This document shows, piece after piece, positions 1 through 5,609 of a stretch of DNA of 8,758 bases; the stretch's first letter is position 1; every line of letters begins with the position of its first letter. This DNA comes from an uncultured Oscillospiraceae bacterium (GTDB lineage: Bacteria; Bacillota; Clostridia; Oscillospirales; Oscillospiraceae). Where the stretch lies: assembly GCA_944385065.1 (NCBI GenBank), contig CALWVX010000070.1:1-8758 (forward strand). Direction: 5' to 3'. The notes beneath the pieces are model-generated. The model made no database searches, was not told where the DNA came from, and was given only the letters and a program-made list of their open reading frames with translations. Both the position numbers and the translations under genes were made by a program.

Positions 1-543
1 CTGGACAAGGAGTGCAAGCCGGAGACCATCTTCGCCTCCAACACCTCCTCCCTGCCCATCACCGACATGGCCCGGGGACTGAGCCACCCCCTGATCGGGA
101 TGCACTTCTTCAACCCCGTGCCCAGCATGAAGCTCATTGAGATCATCCGGGGCATCAACACCACCGACGAGACCTTCCAGTTCACCTATGACCTGGCCAA
201 GTCCCTGGACAAGGACCCGGTGGAGGTGAAGGAGTCCCCCGGCTTTGTGGTCAACAAGCTGCTCATCCCCATGATCAACGATGCCATCGGCCTGGTGGAG
301 ACCGGCGCCGCCAGCGTGGAGGACATCGACAAGTCCATGCGGCTGGGGGCCAACCACCCCATGGGCCCCCTGGAGCTGGGCGACTTTATCGGTCTGGACG
401 TGTGTCTGGCCATTATGGAGACCCTGTACACCGAGTTCGGCGACTCCAAGTACCGCCCCACCTATCTGCTGAAGAAGATGGTCCGGGGCGGCCGGCTGGG
501 CCGCAAGAGCGGCCGGGGCTTCTACGACTACATCAAGAAATAA
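1..543 (+). CDS. hbd: 3-hydroxybutyryl-CoA dehydrogenase, C-terminal part (5' end outside window)
   Basis: This is the last 180 residues of an NAD(P)-dependent 3-hydroxyacyl-CoA dehydrogenase, which interconverts acetoacetyl-CoA and 3-hydroxybutyryl-CoA in clostridial butyrate formation (cytoplasmic). The reading frame is open from base 1, so the N-terminal Rossmann NAD-binding part (roughly 100 residues, by comparison with family members of about 282) lies upstream. Visible here are the end of the first domain with the NTSSLP signature, then HFFNPVP followed by a Glu 12 residues after the His. This His/Glu pair (residues 35 and 47 of the visible part) matches the family's catalytic dyad. The C-terminal domain follows with PGFVVNKLL, NHPMGPLELGDFIGLD and the terminal GRKSGRGFYDY motif. 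The frame ends with TAA at 541-543. The gene usually sits in a crotonase/thiolase/acyl-CoA dehydrogenase cluster, which may lie to the left. The family call is very secure; the butyryl pathway role is inferred. Confidence 0.95.
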   Translation: MDKECKPETIFASNTSSLPITDMARGLSHPLIGMHFFNPVPSMKLIEIIRGINTTDETFQFTYDLAKSLDKDPVEVKESPGFVVNKLLIPMINDAIGLVETGAASVEDIDKSMRLGANHPMGPLELGDFIGLDVCLAIMETLYTEFGDSKYRPTYLLKKMVRGGRLGRKSGRGFYDYIKK

Positions 544-564
544 TTGTCTGAAGCAATGCCGTCG

Positions 565-600
565 CTTTTGTGCCGCTGTGCGGCGCAAAGGTTCTTGCTC
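565..600 (+). terminator. Possible first hairpin terminator after hbd
   Basis: About 22 bases after the hbd stop, TTTGTGCCG (567-575) pairs with CGGCGCAAA (581-589) through a 5-nt loop with one G-U pair. A moderately T-rich run, GTTCTTGCTC, follows. It could be a weak intrinsic terminator acting ahead of the stronger hairpin near 654-685. Confidence 0.4.
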
Positions 601-653
601 CCCTCGCCCAGGCTCAGGCGGATTTTTGTTCCGCAGCGGTTTTCAACAGACGG

Positions 654-688
654 AAGCGCCCCCACCCGGACCGGTGGGGGCGCTTTGT
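654..688. terminator. Intrinsic terminator between convergent hbd and tlpA
   Basis: A perfect 13-bp stem (654-666 with 673-685) closes a 6-nt loop. It contains the run GCGCCCCCACC and its complement. On the + strand it runs into CTTTGTCT, a short T-rich tail, so it probably ends hbd transcription. On the - strand the tail (TTCCGTCTGTTG) is poorer in T, so it may only partly serve the ccdA-tlpA operon, whose last stop lies about 47 bp away. The rest of the 544-731 gap holds no credible gene. Confidence 0.75.
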
Positions 689-731
689 CTGTCCCAGCAG
701 CGGCGGCCTCCTCCGGGGCGCCGCTGGCCTT

Positions 732-1328
732 CTATTCACTTTCCGCCGGGGCTGGGACCAGCTCGGGGGCGATGGCGTGGAGCCCCTGCTGAAGCCCCTC
801 GGCCGCGATCATGCCCGGGGCGTACAGCCGCACATTCCCCTCTTCGTCGATGAAGTAGGTGTGGGGGAACCCCGTCACGCCATAGGCGGTGATCCCCTGA
901 TAGTCCAGGTCGAAATAGACCGGCAGGGTATAGCCCTCCTCCTCCAGATAGGCGTCCGCCTTCTCCCGGGTCTCTCCCCGCATGGCGTCCCCCACGTTGA
1001 GCATGATGAACTGAATCTCCTCCCCATAGTCCTCATAAGCGGCCTGGAAATCCGGCATCTCCGCCACACAGGGCGGGCAGGTGCTGGCCCAGAAATTGAG
1101 CACCGCCGGGCGGCCGTCCAGCAGGTCGGCCAGCTCCACCGTCTCCCCTTCCGGGGTCTCCATGGGGAAGGAGGGGGCGGGGACGGAGGGGGCCTCCTCC
1201 TGGCTGCTGTCGGCGGCGGGGGCCGTGATCTGCCCCTGCCCGGCCAGCCGGGGATAGAGAAGGGCGGCCGCCCCCAGGATGACCGCCAGAGCGGCGGCCA
1301 GAAGCACCAGCGTTTTTTTGCTGTTCAT
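732..1328 (-). CDS. TlpA/ResA-like membrane-anchored thioredoxin-fold thiol-disulfide oxidoreductase
   Basis: A 198-residue protein. Residues 6-24 form an uncleaved signal anchor or signal peptide with no lipobox cysteine. A Pro/Ala/Ser/Glu-rich linker follows (about 33-55), then a thioredoxin-fold domain of the TlpA/AhpC-TSA type. The active site is WASTCPPC, with redox cysteines C84 and C87, and the cis-proline loop is TGFPHT (P155). The fold should face outside the cell and pass electrons from CcdA to extracellular disulfides or methionine-sulfoxide-type substrates. The natural client cannot be told from sequence. It lies 16 bp after ccdA on the same strand, so the two are almost certainly one operon. 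Start choice: the ATG at 1328 has GGGGAG six bases upstream, whereas the ATG at 1334 directly abuts that same element, so 1328 is preferred (1334 would add two residues). A threonine stands where a tryptophan often precedes the CxxC. Confidence 0.9.
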   Translation of the reverse strand: MNSKKTLVLLAAALAVILGAAALLYPRLAGQGQITAPAADSSQEEAPSVPAPSFPMETPEGETVELADLLDGRPAVLNFWASTCPPCVAEMPDFQAAYEDYGEEIQFIMLNVGDAMRGETREKADAYLEEEGYTLPVYFDLDYQGITAYGVTGFPHTYFIDEEGNVRLYAPGMIAAEGLQQGLHAIAPELVPAPAESE

Positions 1329-1344
1329 CTCCATCTCCCCTTTC

Positions 1345-2010
1345 TCAGGTCAGTTCGGCCAGAAAGCTGCCCATGGTCCCGGTGGCCATGAGCACGCCCA
1401 CCACAATCAGCAGTACGCCGGAAATCAGGTTGATGATCCGGTAGTGGGCCTTCACCCACCCGAAGGCGCTTTTCAGCGACTGGATCAGCAGGGCGCTGGC
1501 CAGAAACGGCACCCCCAGCCCCAGAGAGTAGCACAGCAGCAGCACAACCCCCTGCAGGGCGGATCCCTGCTGGGAGGCCAGCAGCAGGGCGGACCCCAAA
1601 AAGGCCCCCACGCAGGGGGTCCAGCCCACGGCGAACACCAGTCCGAACACCAGGGCGGAGGCAAACCCCGTCTCCCGCCCCCCCTGGAGCAGCCCGCCGC
1701 CCCGGAACAGCTGGAAGCGGAACACCCCCAGGAAATTCAGCCCGAACAGGATAACCACCAGTCCGCTGACCAGGTTGACGGCGGTCTGGTACTGGCGCAG
1801 GAAGGAGCCGATGGTGCCGGCGAAGGCCCCCATGGCCACAAACACCACCGTAAAGCCCAGCACAAAGCCCAGGGCGTTTTTCAGGGCCGCCCGGGGCCGC
1901 TCCTCCGGCCGGCCGCCGGCGAAGTAGGACAGGTAGATGGGCAGCATGGGCAGCAGGCAGGGGGAGATGAAGGTGACGATTCCCTCCAGAAAGGTGATCA
2001 GATAGGTCAT
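1345..2010 (-). CDS. ccdA: CcdA/DsbD-type transmembrane thiol reductant transporter
   Basis: A 221-residue integral membrane protein with about six hydrophobic segments (near 1-28, 44-69, 77-97, 116-146, 150-176 and 190-212). CcdA proteins take electrons from cytoplasmic thioredoxin and hand them across the membrane to extracytoplasmic thioredoxin-like partners. The two family motifs are present: ISPCLLPMLPIYLSY with C18 in segment 1, and GWTPCVGAFLG with C133 in segment 4. These are the redox pair. An extra cysteine is at C160. The start at 2010 is chosen because AGGAGG lies seven bases upstream. The frame is open further upstream (an ATG at 2088), but that extension lacks a ribosome binding site, is not hydrophobic, and would cross the promoter and the palindrome. 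The downstream partner is the TlpA-like protein. No cytochrome c or heme gene is seen, so a role in general extracellular thiol reduction is more likely than cytochrome maturation. Confidence 0.92.
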   Translation of the reverse strand: MTYLITFLEGIVTFISPCLLPMLPIYLSYFAGGRPEERPRAALKNALGFVLGFTVVFVAMGAFAGTIGSFLRQYQTAVNLVSGLVVILFGLNFLGVFRFQLFRGGGLLQGGRETGFASALVFGLVFAVGWTPCVGAFLGSALLLASQQGSALQGVVLLLCYSLGLGVPFLASALLIQSLKSAFGWVKAHYRIINLISGVLLIVVGVLMATGTMGSFLAELT

Positions 2011-2047
2011 GGCGCGTCCTCCTGTGAAATATCCGCAGATTGCTTTC

Positions 2048-2076
2048 AGGATACCGTCCCGCCTCGGCTGTGTCGG
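2048..2076 (-). promoter_or_regulatory. Predicted sigma-A promoter of ccdA-tlpA
   Basis: Read on the - strand: -35 CCGACA (2076-2071), a 17-bp spacer, and -10 TATCCT (2053-2048), each 4/6 to consensus. The expected start is near 2041, giving a leader of about 30 nt ending in AGGAGG and the ccdA ATG. The weak -35 box directly abuts the 2076-2088 palindrome, as expected of an activator-dependent promoter. Confidence 0.5.
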
Positions 2077-2088
2077 TGACCAGGTCAC
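2076..2088. promoter_or_regulatory. Palindromic operator candidate for the Crp/Fnr-type regulator
   Basis: GTGACC-A-GGTCAC is a perfect 13-bp palindrome in the region shared by divergent ccdA and the Crp/Fnr gene. Its centre (2082) is about -41 from the predicted ccdA start and about -51 from the predicted regulator start. It contains GTGA and TCAC half-sites like those read by Crp proteins, but they are five rather than the usual six bases apart. Binding is inferred, not shown. Confidence 0.5.
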
Positions 2089-2097
2089 AGGAGCCGC

Positions 2098-2126
2098 TTG
2101 CTTTTTCTCCCCCGGTCAGGTATGAT
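2098..2126 (+). promoter_or_regulatory. Predicted sigma-A promoter of the Crp/Fnr-family gene
   Basis: TTGCTT (2098-2103), a 17-bp spacer and TATGAT (2121-2126, 5/6 to consensus). The expected start is near 2133, giving a leader of about 35 nt that ends in AGGAGG and the ATG at 2168. Confidence 0.65.
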
Positions 2127-2167
2127 AGGGGCACAGACATGAAACACTGATGAGAGGAGGAGCGCTT

Positions 2168-2833
2168 ATGGAGCCGATACTGGAATCCCTGTCCTTCTGG
2201 CCCCACCTGACGGCCCCGGAGCGGGAGCGGGTGGAGCGCTCGATCCGGGCGGTCACCTATGAGGCCGGGCAGATGATCTGGTCGGGGGAGTCGGACTGTC
2301 TGGGGGTGCTGATGATCCGCTCCGGGGTGGTGCGGCTGTTTCTCTCTTCCGCCGACGGGCGGGAGGCCACCATCGCCCGGCTGGCCGGAGGCGAGGTGTG
2401 CGCCCTGACCGCCGCCTGCGTGCTGCGCACCACGCAGTTCAACATCCGGGTCCAGGCGGAGGGCCGGGTGGAGGGGCTGGTCCTGCCCGCCCTGTGCCTG
2501 TCCGGTCTGGTGGAGAAAAACCTGTATGTGGAGAACTTCATCTACCGGGAGGCCACCCAGATGTTCGCCCAGGTGACCGAGGCGGTGGAGCAGCTGCTGT
2601 TCTGCACTCTGGAGCAGCGTCTGGCGGTCTATCTGCTGGACGAGTCGGCCCGGCTGGGCACCGACACCCTGAAGGTCACCCAGGAGCAGATGGCCCAGGC
2701 CATCGGCAGCGCCCGGGAGGCGGTGACCCGCACCCTGAAAAAGCCGGCCTTCGCCGGGGCGGTGGAGCTGTTTCGGGGCGGCGTGCGCCTGACTGACCGC
2801 AAGGCCCTGTACCGGCTGGTCTCCGAGACCTGA
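2168..2833 (+). CDS. Crp/Fnr-family transcriptional regulator
   Basis: A 221-residue cytoplasmic regulator with an N-terminal cyclic-nucleotide-binding-like beta barrel (about 10-115), a dimerisation helix (about 120-160) and a C-terminal winged helix (about 165-220). The helix-turn-helix is TQEQMAQAIGSAREAVTRTL (171-190). In the recognition helix R183, E184 and R188 have the same R-E-x-x-x-R spacing that E. coli Crp uses to read GTGA half-sites. The barrel does not show the clear cAMP-binding signature, and there is no FNR-like N-terminal cysteine cluster. Five cysteines are present (C44, C78, C84, C110, C146), so thiol or metal sensing is possible but unproven. The start at 2168 has AGGAGG seven bases upstream; the in-frame ATG at 2150 lies before that site and is less likely. 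It is divergent from ccdA-tlpA and followed by rubrerythrin, which suggests control of redox or oxygen-stress genes. P193 just after the recognition helix is unusual in position. The ligand is unknown. Confidence 0.9.
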   Translation: MEPILESLSFWPHLTAPERERVERSIRAVTYEAGQMIWSGESDCLGVLMIRSGVVRLFLSSADGREATIARLAGGEVCALTAACVLRTTQFNIRVQAEGRVEGLVLPALCLSGLVEKNLYVENFIYREATQMFAQVTEAVEQLLFCTLEQRLAVYLLDESARLGTDTLKVTQEQMAQAIGSAREAVTRTLKKPAFAGAVELFRGGVRLTDRKALYRLVSET

Positions 2834-2881
2834 TTTCTCCTCTCCTCTGGAAATTATTTCTGCCCGTGTCCCCCTTTCCCA

Positions 2882-2910
2882 TTGACAAATTCTCAGCGGA
2901 CTGATATACT
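2882..2910 (+). promoter_or_regulatory. Strong sigma-A promoter of rubrerythrin
   Basis: TTGACA (2882-2887) is a perfect -35 box. A 17-bp spacer and TATACT (2905-2910, 5/6) follow. The predicted start near 2917 leaves a leader of about 74 nt before the ATG at 2991. This is the best promoter in the window and suggests high expression. No clear terminator for the upstream regulator is visible in 2834-2881, so some read-through is possible. Confidence 0.85.
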
Positions 2911-2917
2911 AAATGCA

Positions 2918-2945
2918 GCATTAATAGGAATTACTCGCATTAATT
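2918..2945 (+). repeat. Direct repeat GCATTAAT x2, 20 bp apart, in the rubrerythrin leader
   Basis: GCATTAAT occurs at 2918-2925 and again at 2938-2945, exactly 20 bp (about two helical turns) apart. The first copy begins at the predicted transcription start. Both contain the self-complementary ATTAAT. The position fits a repressor operator (+1 and +20); no regulator can be named from this. Confidence 0.45.
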
Positions 2946-2990
2946 TGGCGACGTTCCATCCACACCAAAGAATCAAAGGGAGGGTTTCTC

Positions 2991-3527
2991 ATGCCTGAAT
3001 TGAAAGGAAGCAAAACCGAACAGAACCTGTGGACCGCCTTCGCCGGGGAGTCCCAGGCCCGGAACAAGTACACCTACTTCGCCTCCAAGGCCAAGAAGGA
3101 CGGCTATGTGCAGATCTCCAAGATTTTCGAGGAGACCGCCGCCAACGAGAAGGAGCACGCCGAGATCTGGTTCAAGCTGCTGGACGGCATCGGCACCACC
3201 GCCAAGAACCTGGAGGTCGCCGCCGAGGGCGAGAACTACGAGTGGACCGACATGTACGCCACCATGGCCAAAGAGGCCAAGGAGGAGGGCTTCGACCACA
3301 TCGCCTTCCTGTTCGAGGAAGTGGCCAAGATCGAGAAGGAGCACGAGGAGCGCTACCGCAAGCTGCTGGCCAACGTGGAGGGCGGCCTGGTGTTCTCCCG
3401 GGACGGGGACATGATCTGGCAGTGCAGCAACTGCGGACACATCCACGTGGGCAAGGAAGCCCCCGAGGTGTGCCCTGTGTGCGCCCACCCCAGAGATTAT
3501 TTCCAGCTCAAGGCGGAAAATTATTAA
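2991..3527 (+). CDS. rbr: Rubrerythrin
   Basis: A 178-residue cytoplasmic non-heme iron protein that reduces hydrogen peroxide to water in anaerobes, using electrons from NADH via rubredoxin or reductase partners. The N-terminal four-helix ferritin-like diiron domain (about 1-135) shows the expected ligands: E20, the E53-x-x-H56 motif, acidic residues E81/E84, and a second E-x-x-H at E115/H118. The C-terminal rubredoxin-like domain (about 139-178) has the iron-binding pairs C145-x-x-C148 and C161-P-V-C164. It is slightly shorter than the 191-residue Desulfovibrio protein, but all domains are complete. The ATG at 2991 follows a GGGAGG site seven bases upstream. It is monocistronic, with its own strong promoter and terminator. 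Its position next to the Crp/Fnr gene and ccdA-tlpA supports an oxidative-stress grouping. Confidence 0.97.
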   Translation: MPELKGSKTEQNLWTAFAGESQARNKYTYFASKAKKDGYVQISKIFEETAANEKEHAEIWFKLLDGIGTTAKNLEVAAEGENYEWTDMYATMAKEAKEEGFDHIAFLFEEVAKIEKEHEERYRKLLANVEGGLVFSRDGDMIWQCSNCGHIHVGKEAPEVCPVCAHPRDYFQLKAENY

Positions 3528-3536
3528 ACTGCTGCA

Positions 3537-3575
3537 AAAGCGGGGCGGTCCTCCGGGCCGTCCCGCTTTACATTT
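3537..3575 (+). terminator. Intrinsic terminator of rubrerythrin
   Basis: A 14-bp GC-rich stem (3537-3550 with 3556-3569, two G-U pairs) closes a 5-nt loop and runs into TTTACATTTT. It begins 10 bp after the stop codon. It separates rubrerythrin from the serine operon. Confidence 0.88.
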
Positions 3576-3579
3576 TCGG

Positions 3580-3591
3580 CCGGAATTCCGG
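3580..3591. promoter_or_regulatory. Perfect 12-bp palindrome upstream of the serine-operon promoter
   Basis: CCGGAATTCCGG is a perfect palindrome lying 8 bp upstream of the -35 box, centred about 50 bp before the predicted start. The same 12 bases form the core of the hairpin at 8148-8175. It may be an operator or a chance palindrome. Confidence 0.3.
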
Positions 3592-3599
3592 AATAGGGC

Positions 3600-3628
3600 T
3601 TGCTCTCCGGGGCAAAATAGACTACAAT
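3600..3628 (+). promoter_or_regulatory. Predicted sigma-A promoter of the serine transport/dehydratase operon
   Basis: TTGCTC (3600-3605), a 17-bp spacer and TACAAT (3623-3628, 5/6). The predicted start near 3635 would give a leader of about 50 nt. No other promoter is evident within the three-gene operon. Confidence 0.65.
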
Positions 3629-3636
3629 GGGCACTC

Positions 3637-3653
3637 GGCGGCCCCAGGCCGCC
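3637..3653 (+). other. GC-rich stem-loop at the 5' end of the serine-operon mRNA
   Basis: GGCGGCC (3637-3643) pairs perfectly with GGCCGCC (3647-3653) around a CCA loop. It falls within a few bases of the predicted transcript start and has no T run after it, so it is not a terminator. It could stabilise the mRNA 5' end. The leader is too short for a known riboswitch. Confidence 0.45.
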
Positions 3654-3685
3654 CAAGAGAGAAGAAATTGGAGGTCTTTGTGTCC

Positions 3686-4912
3686 ATGGAAGAGAAAAAG
3701 CCCAGGCTCGGCCTGCTGCCCAAGCTCATCATCGCCATCGTGATCGGAATCCTGTTCGGGCAGTTTCTGCCCGTGTGGTTCTGCCGCATTGTGGTGACCG
3801 CGTCCAGTCTGTTCAGCACCTTTTTGTCCTTTATCATCCCCCTGATGATCCTGGCCTATGTGACCATGGGCATCGCCAATCTGCAAAGCGGCGCGGGAAA
3901 GCTGCTGCTGGTCACCGTCTGCCTGGCCTACGCCTCCACCCTTCTGGCCGGTTCGGGCTCCTATTTTGTGGCCTCCACCCTGTTCCCCAGCTTCATGAGC
4001 CCAGACGCCCTGGAGCAGATCGCCGCCACGGCGGACAGCTCTCTGGAGAGCTATTTCAGCCTGGAGATCCCTCCCCTGCTGGACACCCTCTCCGCGGTGG
4101 TGCTGGCCTTTGTGCTGGGTCTGTGCCTGTCCACCCTCCGGGGCAAAACCATCGGCGACACCCTTTACAACGCCATCCGTGATTTCTCCGGCATCATCGA
4201 CCAGGTGCTCCACTCGGTCATCATCCCCCTGCTGCCCCTGTACATCTGCGGCACCTTCACCAATATGACCAAGTCCGGCCAGACCTTCGCCATTCTGGGC
4301 ATCCTGTGGAAGGTGTTCCTGGTGGTCATCCTCATGCACCTGGTGTGCATCCTGCTGCAATTCCTGCTGGCGGGAGCTGTGGGCGGGAAAAATCCCTTTG
4401 TCCTGCTGAAAAATCAGATCCCCGGCTACACCACCGCCCTGGGGACCCAGTCCTCCGCCGCCACCATTCCGGTGAATCTCCAGTGCGCCGCCGCCGACGG
4501 CATCTCCGAGGAGATCCGCAGCTTTGTGGTCCCCCTGTGCGCCAACATCCACATGGCCGGCTCCATGATCACCATCACCGCCTGCGCCACCGCCGTGTGC
4601 CTGATGAACCAGATCCCCGTCGGCCTGCACACGGTGGTCCCCTTCATCATGACCCTGGGCGTGGCCATGGTGGCCTCCCCCGGCGCCCCCGGCGGCTCCA
4701 TCATGACCGCCCTGCCCTTCCTGTACATGGTCTTCGGCCCCGAGGCCGGCGACGTGAACGGTCCCATCTGCGCCATCATGGTGGCCCTGTACATCACCCA
4801 GGACTCCTTCGGCACCGCCTGCAACGTGTCCGGGGACAACGCCATCGGGGTGATTGTGGAGACCATCTATCAGAAATTCATCCGCCCGGCGTCCGCCCGG
4901 GCGGCCCGGTGA
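3686..4912 (+). CDS. SstT-like Na+-coupled serine/threonine symporter (DAACS family)
   Basis: A 408-residue polytopic membrane protein of the dicarboxylate/amino acid:cation symporter family. The family signatures appear in order: the serine-rich hairpin GTQSSAATIPVN (253-264), PLCANIHMAGSMITIT (283-298), the second hairpin SPGAPGGS (331-338) and QDSFGTACNVSGDN (372-385). The SSAA-x-IPVN and MAG-x-x-ITIT forms resemble the Ser/Thr symporter SstT more than glutamate or C4-dicarboxylate carriers, which have NMDGT. Together with the two serine dehydratase genes 13 bp downstream, this makes L-serine the most likely substrate; threonine or another small amino acid remains possible. Start: the ATG at 3686 lies 11 bases after GGAGG, which is rather far. 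An in-frame GTG at 3680 is only five bases away and would add two residues (V, S). It is the first gene of the operon. Confidence 0.88.
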   Translation: MEEKKPRLGLLPKLIIAIVIGILFGQFLPVWFCRIVVTASSLFSTFLSFIIPLMILAYVTMGIANLQSGAGKLLLVTVCLAYASTLLAGSGSYFVASTLFPSFMSPDALEQIAATADSSLESYFSLEIPPLLDTLSAVVLAFVLGLCLSTLRGKTIGDTLYNAIRDFSGIIDQVLHSVIIPLLPLYICGTFTNMTKSGQTFAILGILWKVFLVVILMHLVCILLQFLLAGAVGGKNPFVLLKNQIPGYTTALGTQSSAATIPVNLQCAAADGISEEIRSFVVPLCANIHMAGSMITITACATAVCLMNQIPVGLHTVVPFIMTLGVAMVASPGAPGGSIMTALPFLYMVFGPEAGDVNGPICAIMVALYITQDSFGTACNVSGDNAIGVIVETIYQKFIRPASARAAR

Positions 4913-4925
4913 GAGGAGTTTTCCC

Positions 4926-5594
4926 ATGCCCTTCATCAGCGTCTTCGACGTGCTAGGGCCCAATATGATCGGCCCATCCAGCTCCCACACCGCCGGAGCG
5001 GCGGCCATCGCCCTGCTGGCCCGCAAGATGATCGCGCCCCCCATTGTAAAGGCGGAGTTCACCCTGTACGGCTCCTTTGCCAAAACCTATCAGGGCCACG
5101 GCACCGACCGGGCCCTGCTGGGCGGGCTCATGGGCTTTGAAACCGACGACACCCGCATTCGCAATTCCTTTTCCCTCGCCCGGGAACAGGGGCTGGCCTT
5201 TCAGTTCACCCCCTGCACCACCGAGACGGAGCTCCACCCCAACACCGTGGACATCCGCATGGAGAACGCCGCCGGTCAGGTCATGACTGTCCGGGGAGAG
5301 TCCCTGGGGGGCGGCAAGGTGCGCATCACCCGGATCAACAGCGTGGAGGTGGACTTCACCGGCCAGTACAGCACCGTCATCGTGGTCCAGCAGGACAAGC
5401 CCGGGGTGGTGGCCCACATCACCAAGGTGCTCAGCGACAGCGGCGTCAACATCGCCTTCATGCGCCTGTTCCGGGAGGCCAAGGGCCACACCGCCTATAC
5501 CATTGTGGAGTCCGACGGCCGTCTGCCCCAGGGGATCGACGCCCCCCTCCGGGACAACCCCAATGTCCAGGACGTCATGCTCCTGGAGCCGTAA
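4926..5594 (+). CDS. sdaAB: L-serine dehydratase, iron-sulfur-dependent, beta subunit
   Basis: A 222-residue subunit of the oxygen-sensitive [4Fe-4S] L-serine ammonia-lyase, which converts L-serine to pyruvate and ammonia. The N-terminal domain opens with SVFDVLGPNMIGPSSSHTAG (5-24), the SSSHT signature of this enzyme class, followed by GHGTDRALLGG (57-67). Residues from about 148 to 220 form an ACT domain (STVIVVQQDKPGVVAHITKV), typical of the two-subunit Clostridium/Bacillus enzymes and thought to bind ligand for regulation. The ATG at 4926 has AGAGGAG seven bases upstream. It is 13 bp after the transporter and 15 bp before the alpha subunit, so all three are probably co-transcribed and the subunits made in similar amounts. 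All expected parts are present. Confidence 0.96.
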   Translation: MPFISVFDVLGPNMIGPSSSHTAGAAAIALLARKMIAPPIVKAEFTLYGSFAKTYQGHGTDRALLGGLMGFETDDTRIRNSFSLAREQGLAFQFTPCTTETELHPNTVDIRMENAAGQVMTVRGESLGGGKVRITRINSVEVDFTGQYSTVIVVQQDKPGVVAHITKVLSDSGVNIAFMRLFREAKGHTAYTIVESDGRLPQGIDAPLRDNPNVQDVMLLEP

Positions 5595-5609
5595 GGAGGG
5601 ACCAAACTC

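Noticed and set aside
1279..2079. Plus-strand open frame of 266 codons across tlpA and ccdA
   Set aside because: Its Gln/His/Gly-rich translation looks like an antisense shadow of two membrane-associated proteins. The - strand frames show clear CxxC and CcdA motifs instead.
2010..2088. ccdA starting at the ATG at 2088
   Set aside because: The added 26 residues are not membrane-like and would place coding sequence over the predicted promoter and the palindrome. AGGAGG sits correctly before the ATG at 2010.
2834..2990. A second Crp/Fnr site in front of rubrerythrin
   Set aside because: I found no GTGA...TCAC palindrome there, so direct control of rubrerythrin by the neighbouring regulator has no sequence support in this window.
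3029..3685. Upstream extension of the transporter frame back through rubrerythrin
   Set aside because: The frame is open by chance, but the extension reads as Arg/Gly-rich noise and crosses a terminator and a promoter. The transporter starts at 3686 (or GTG 3680).
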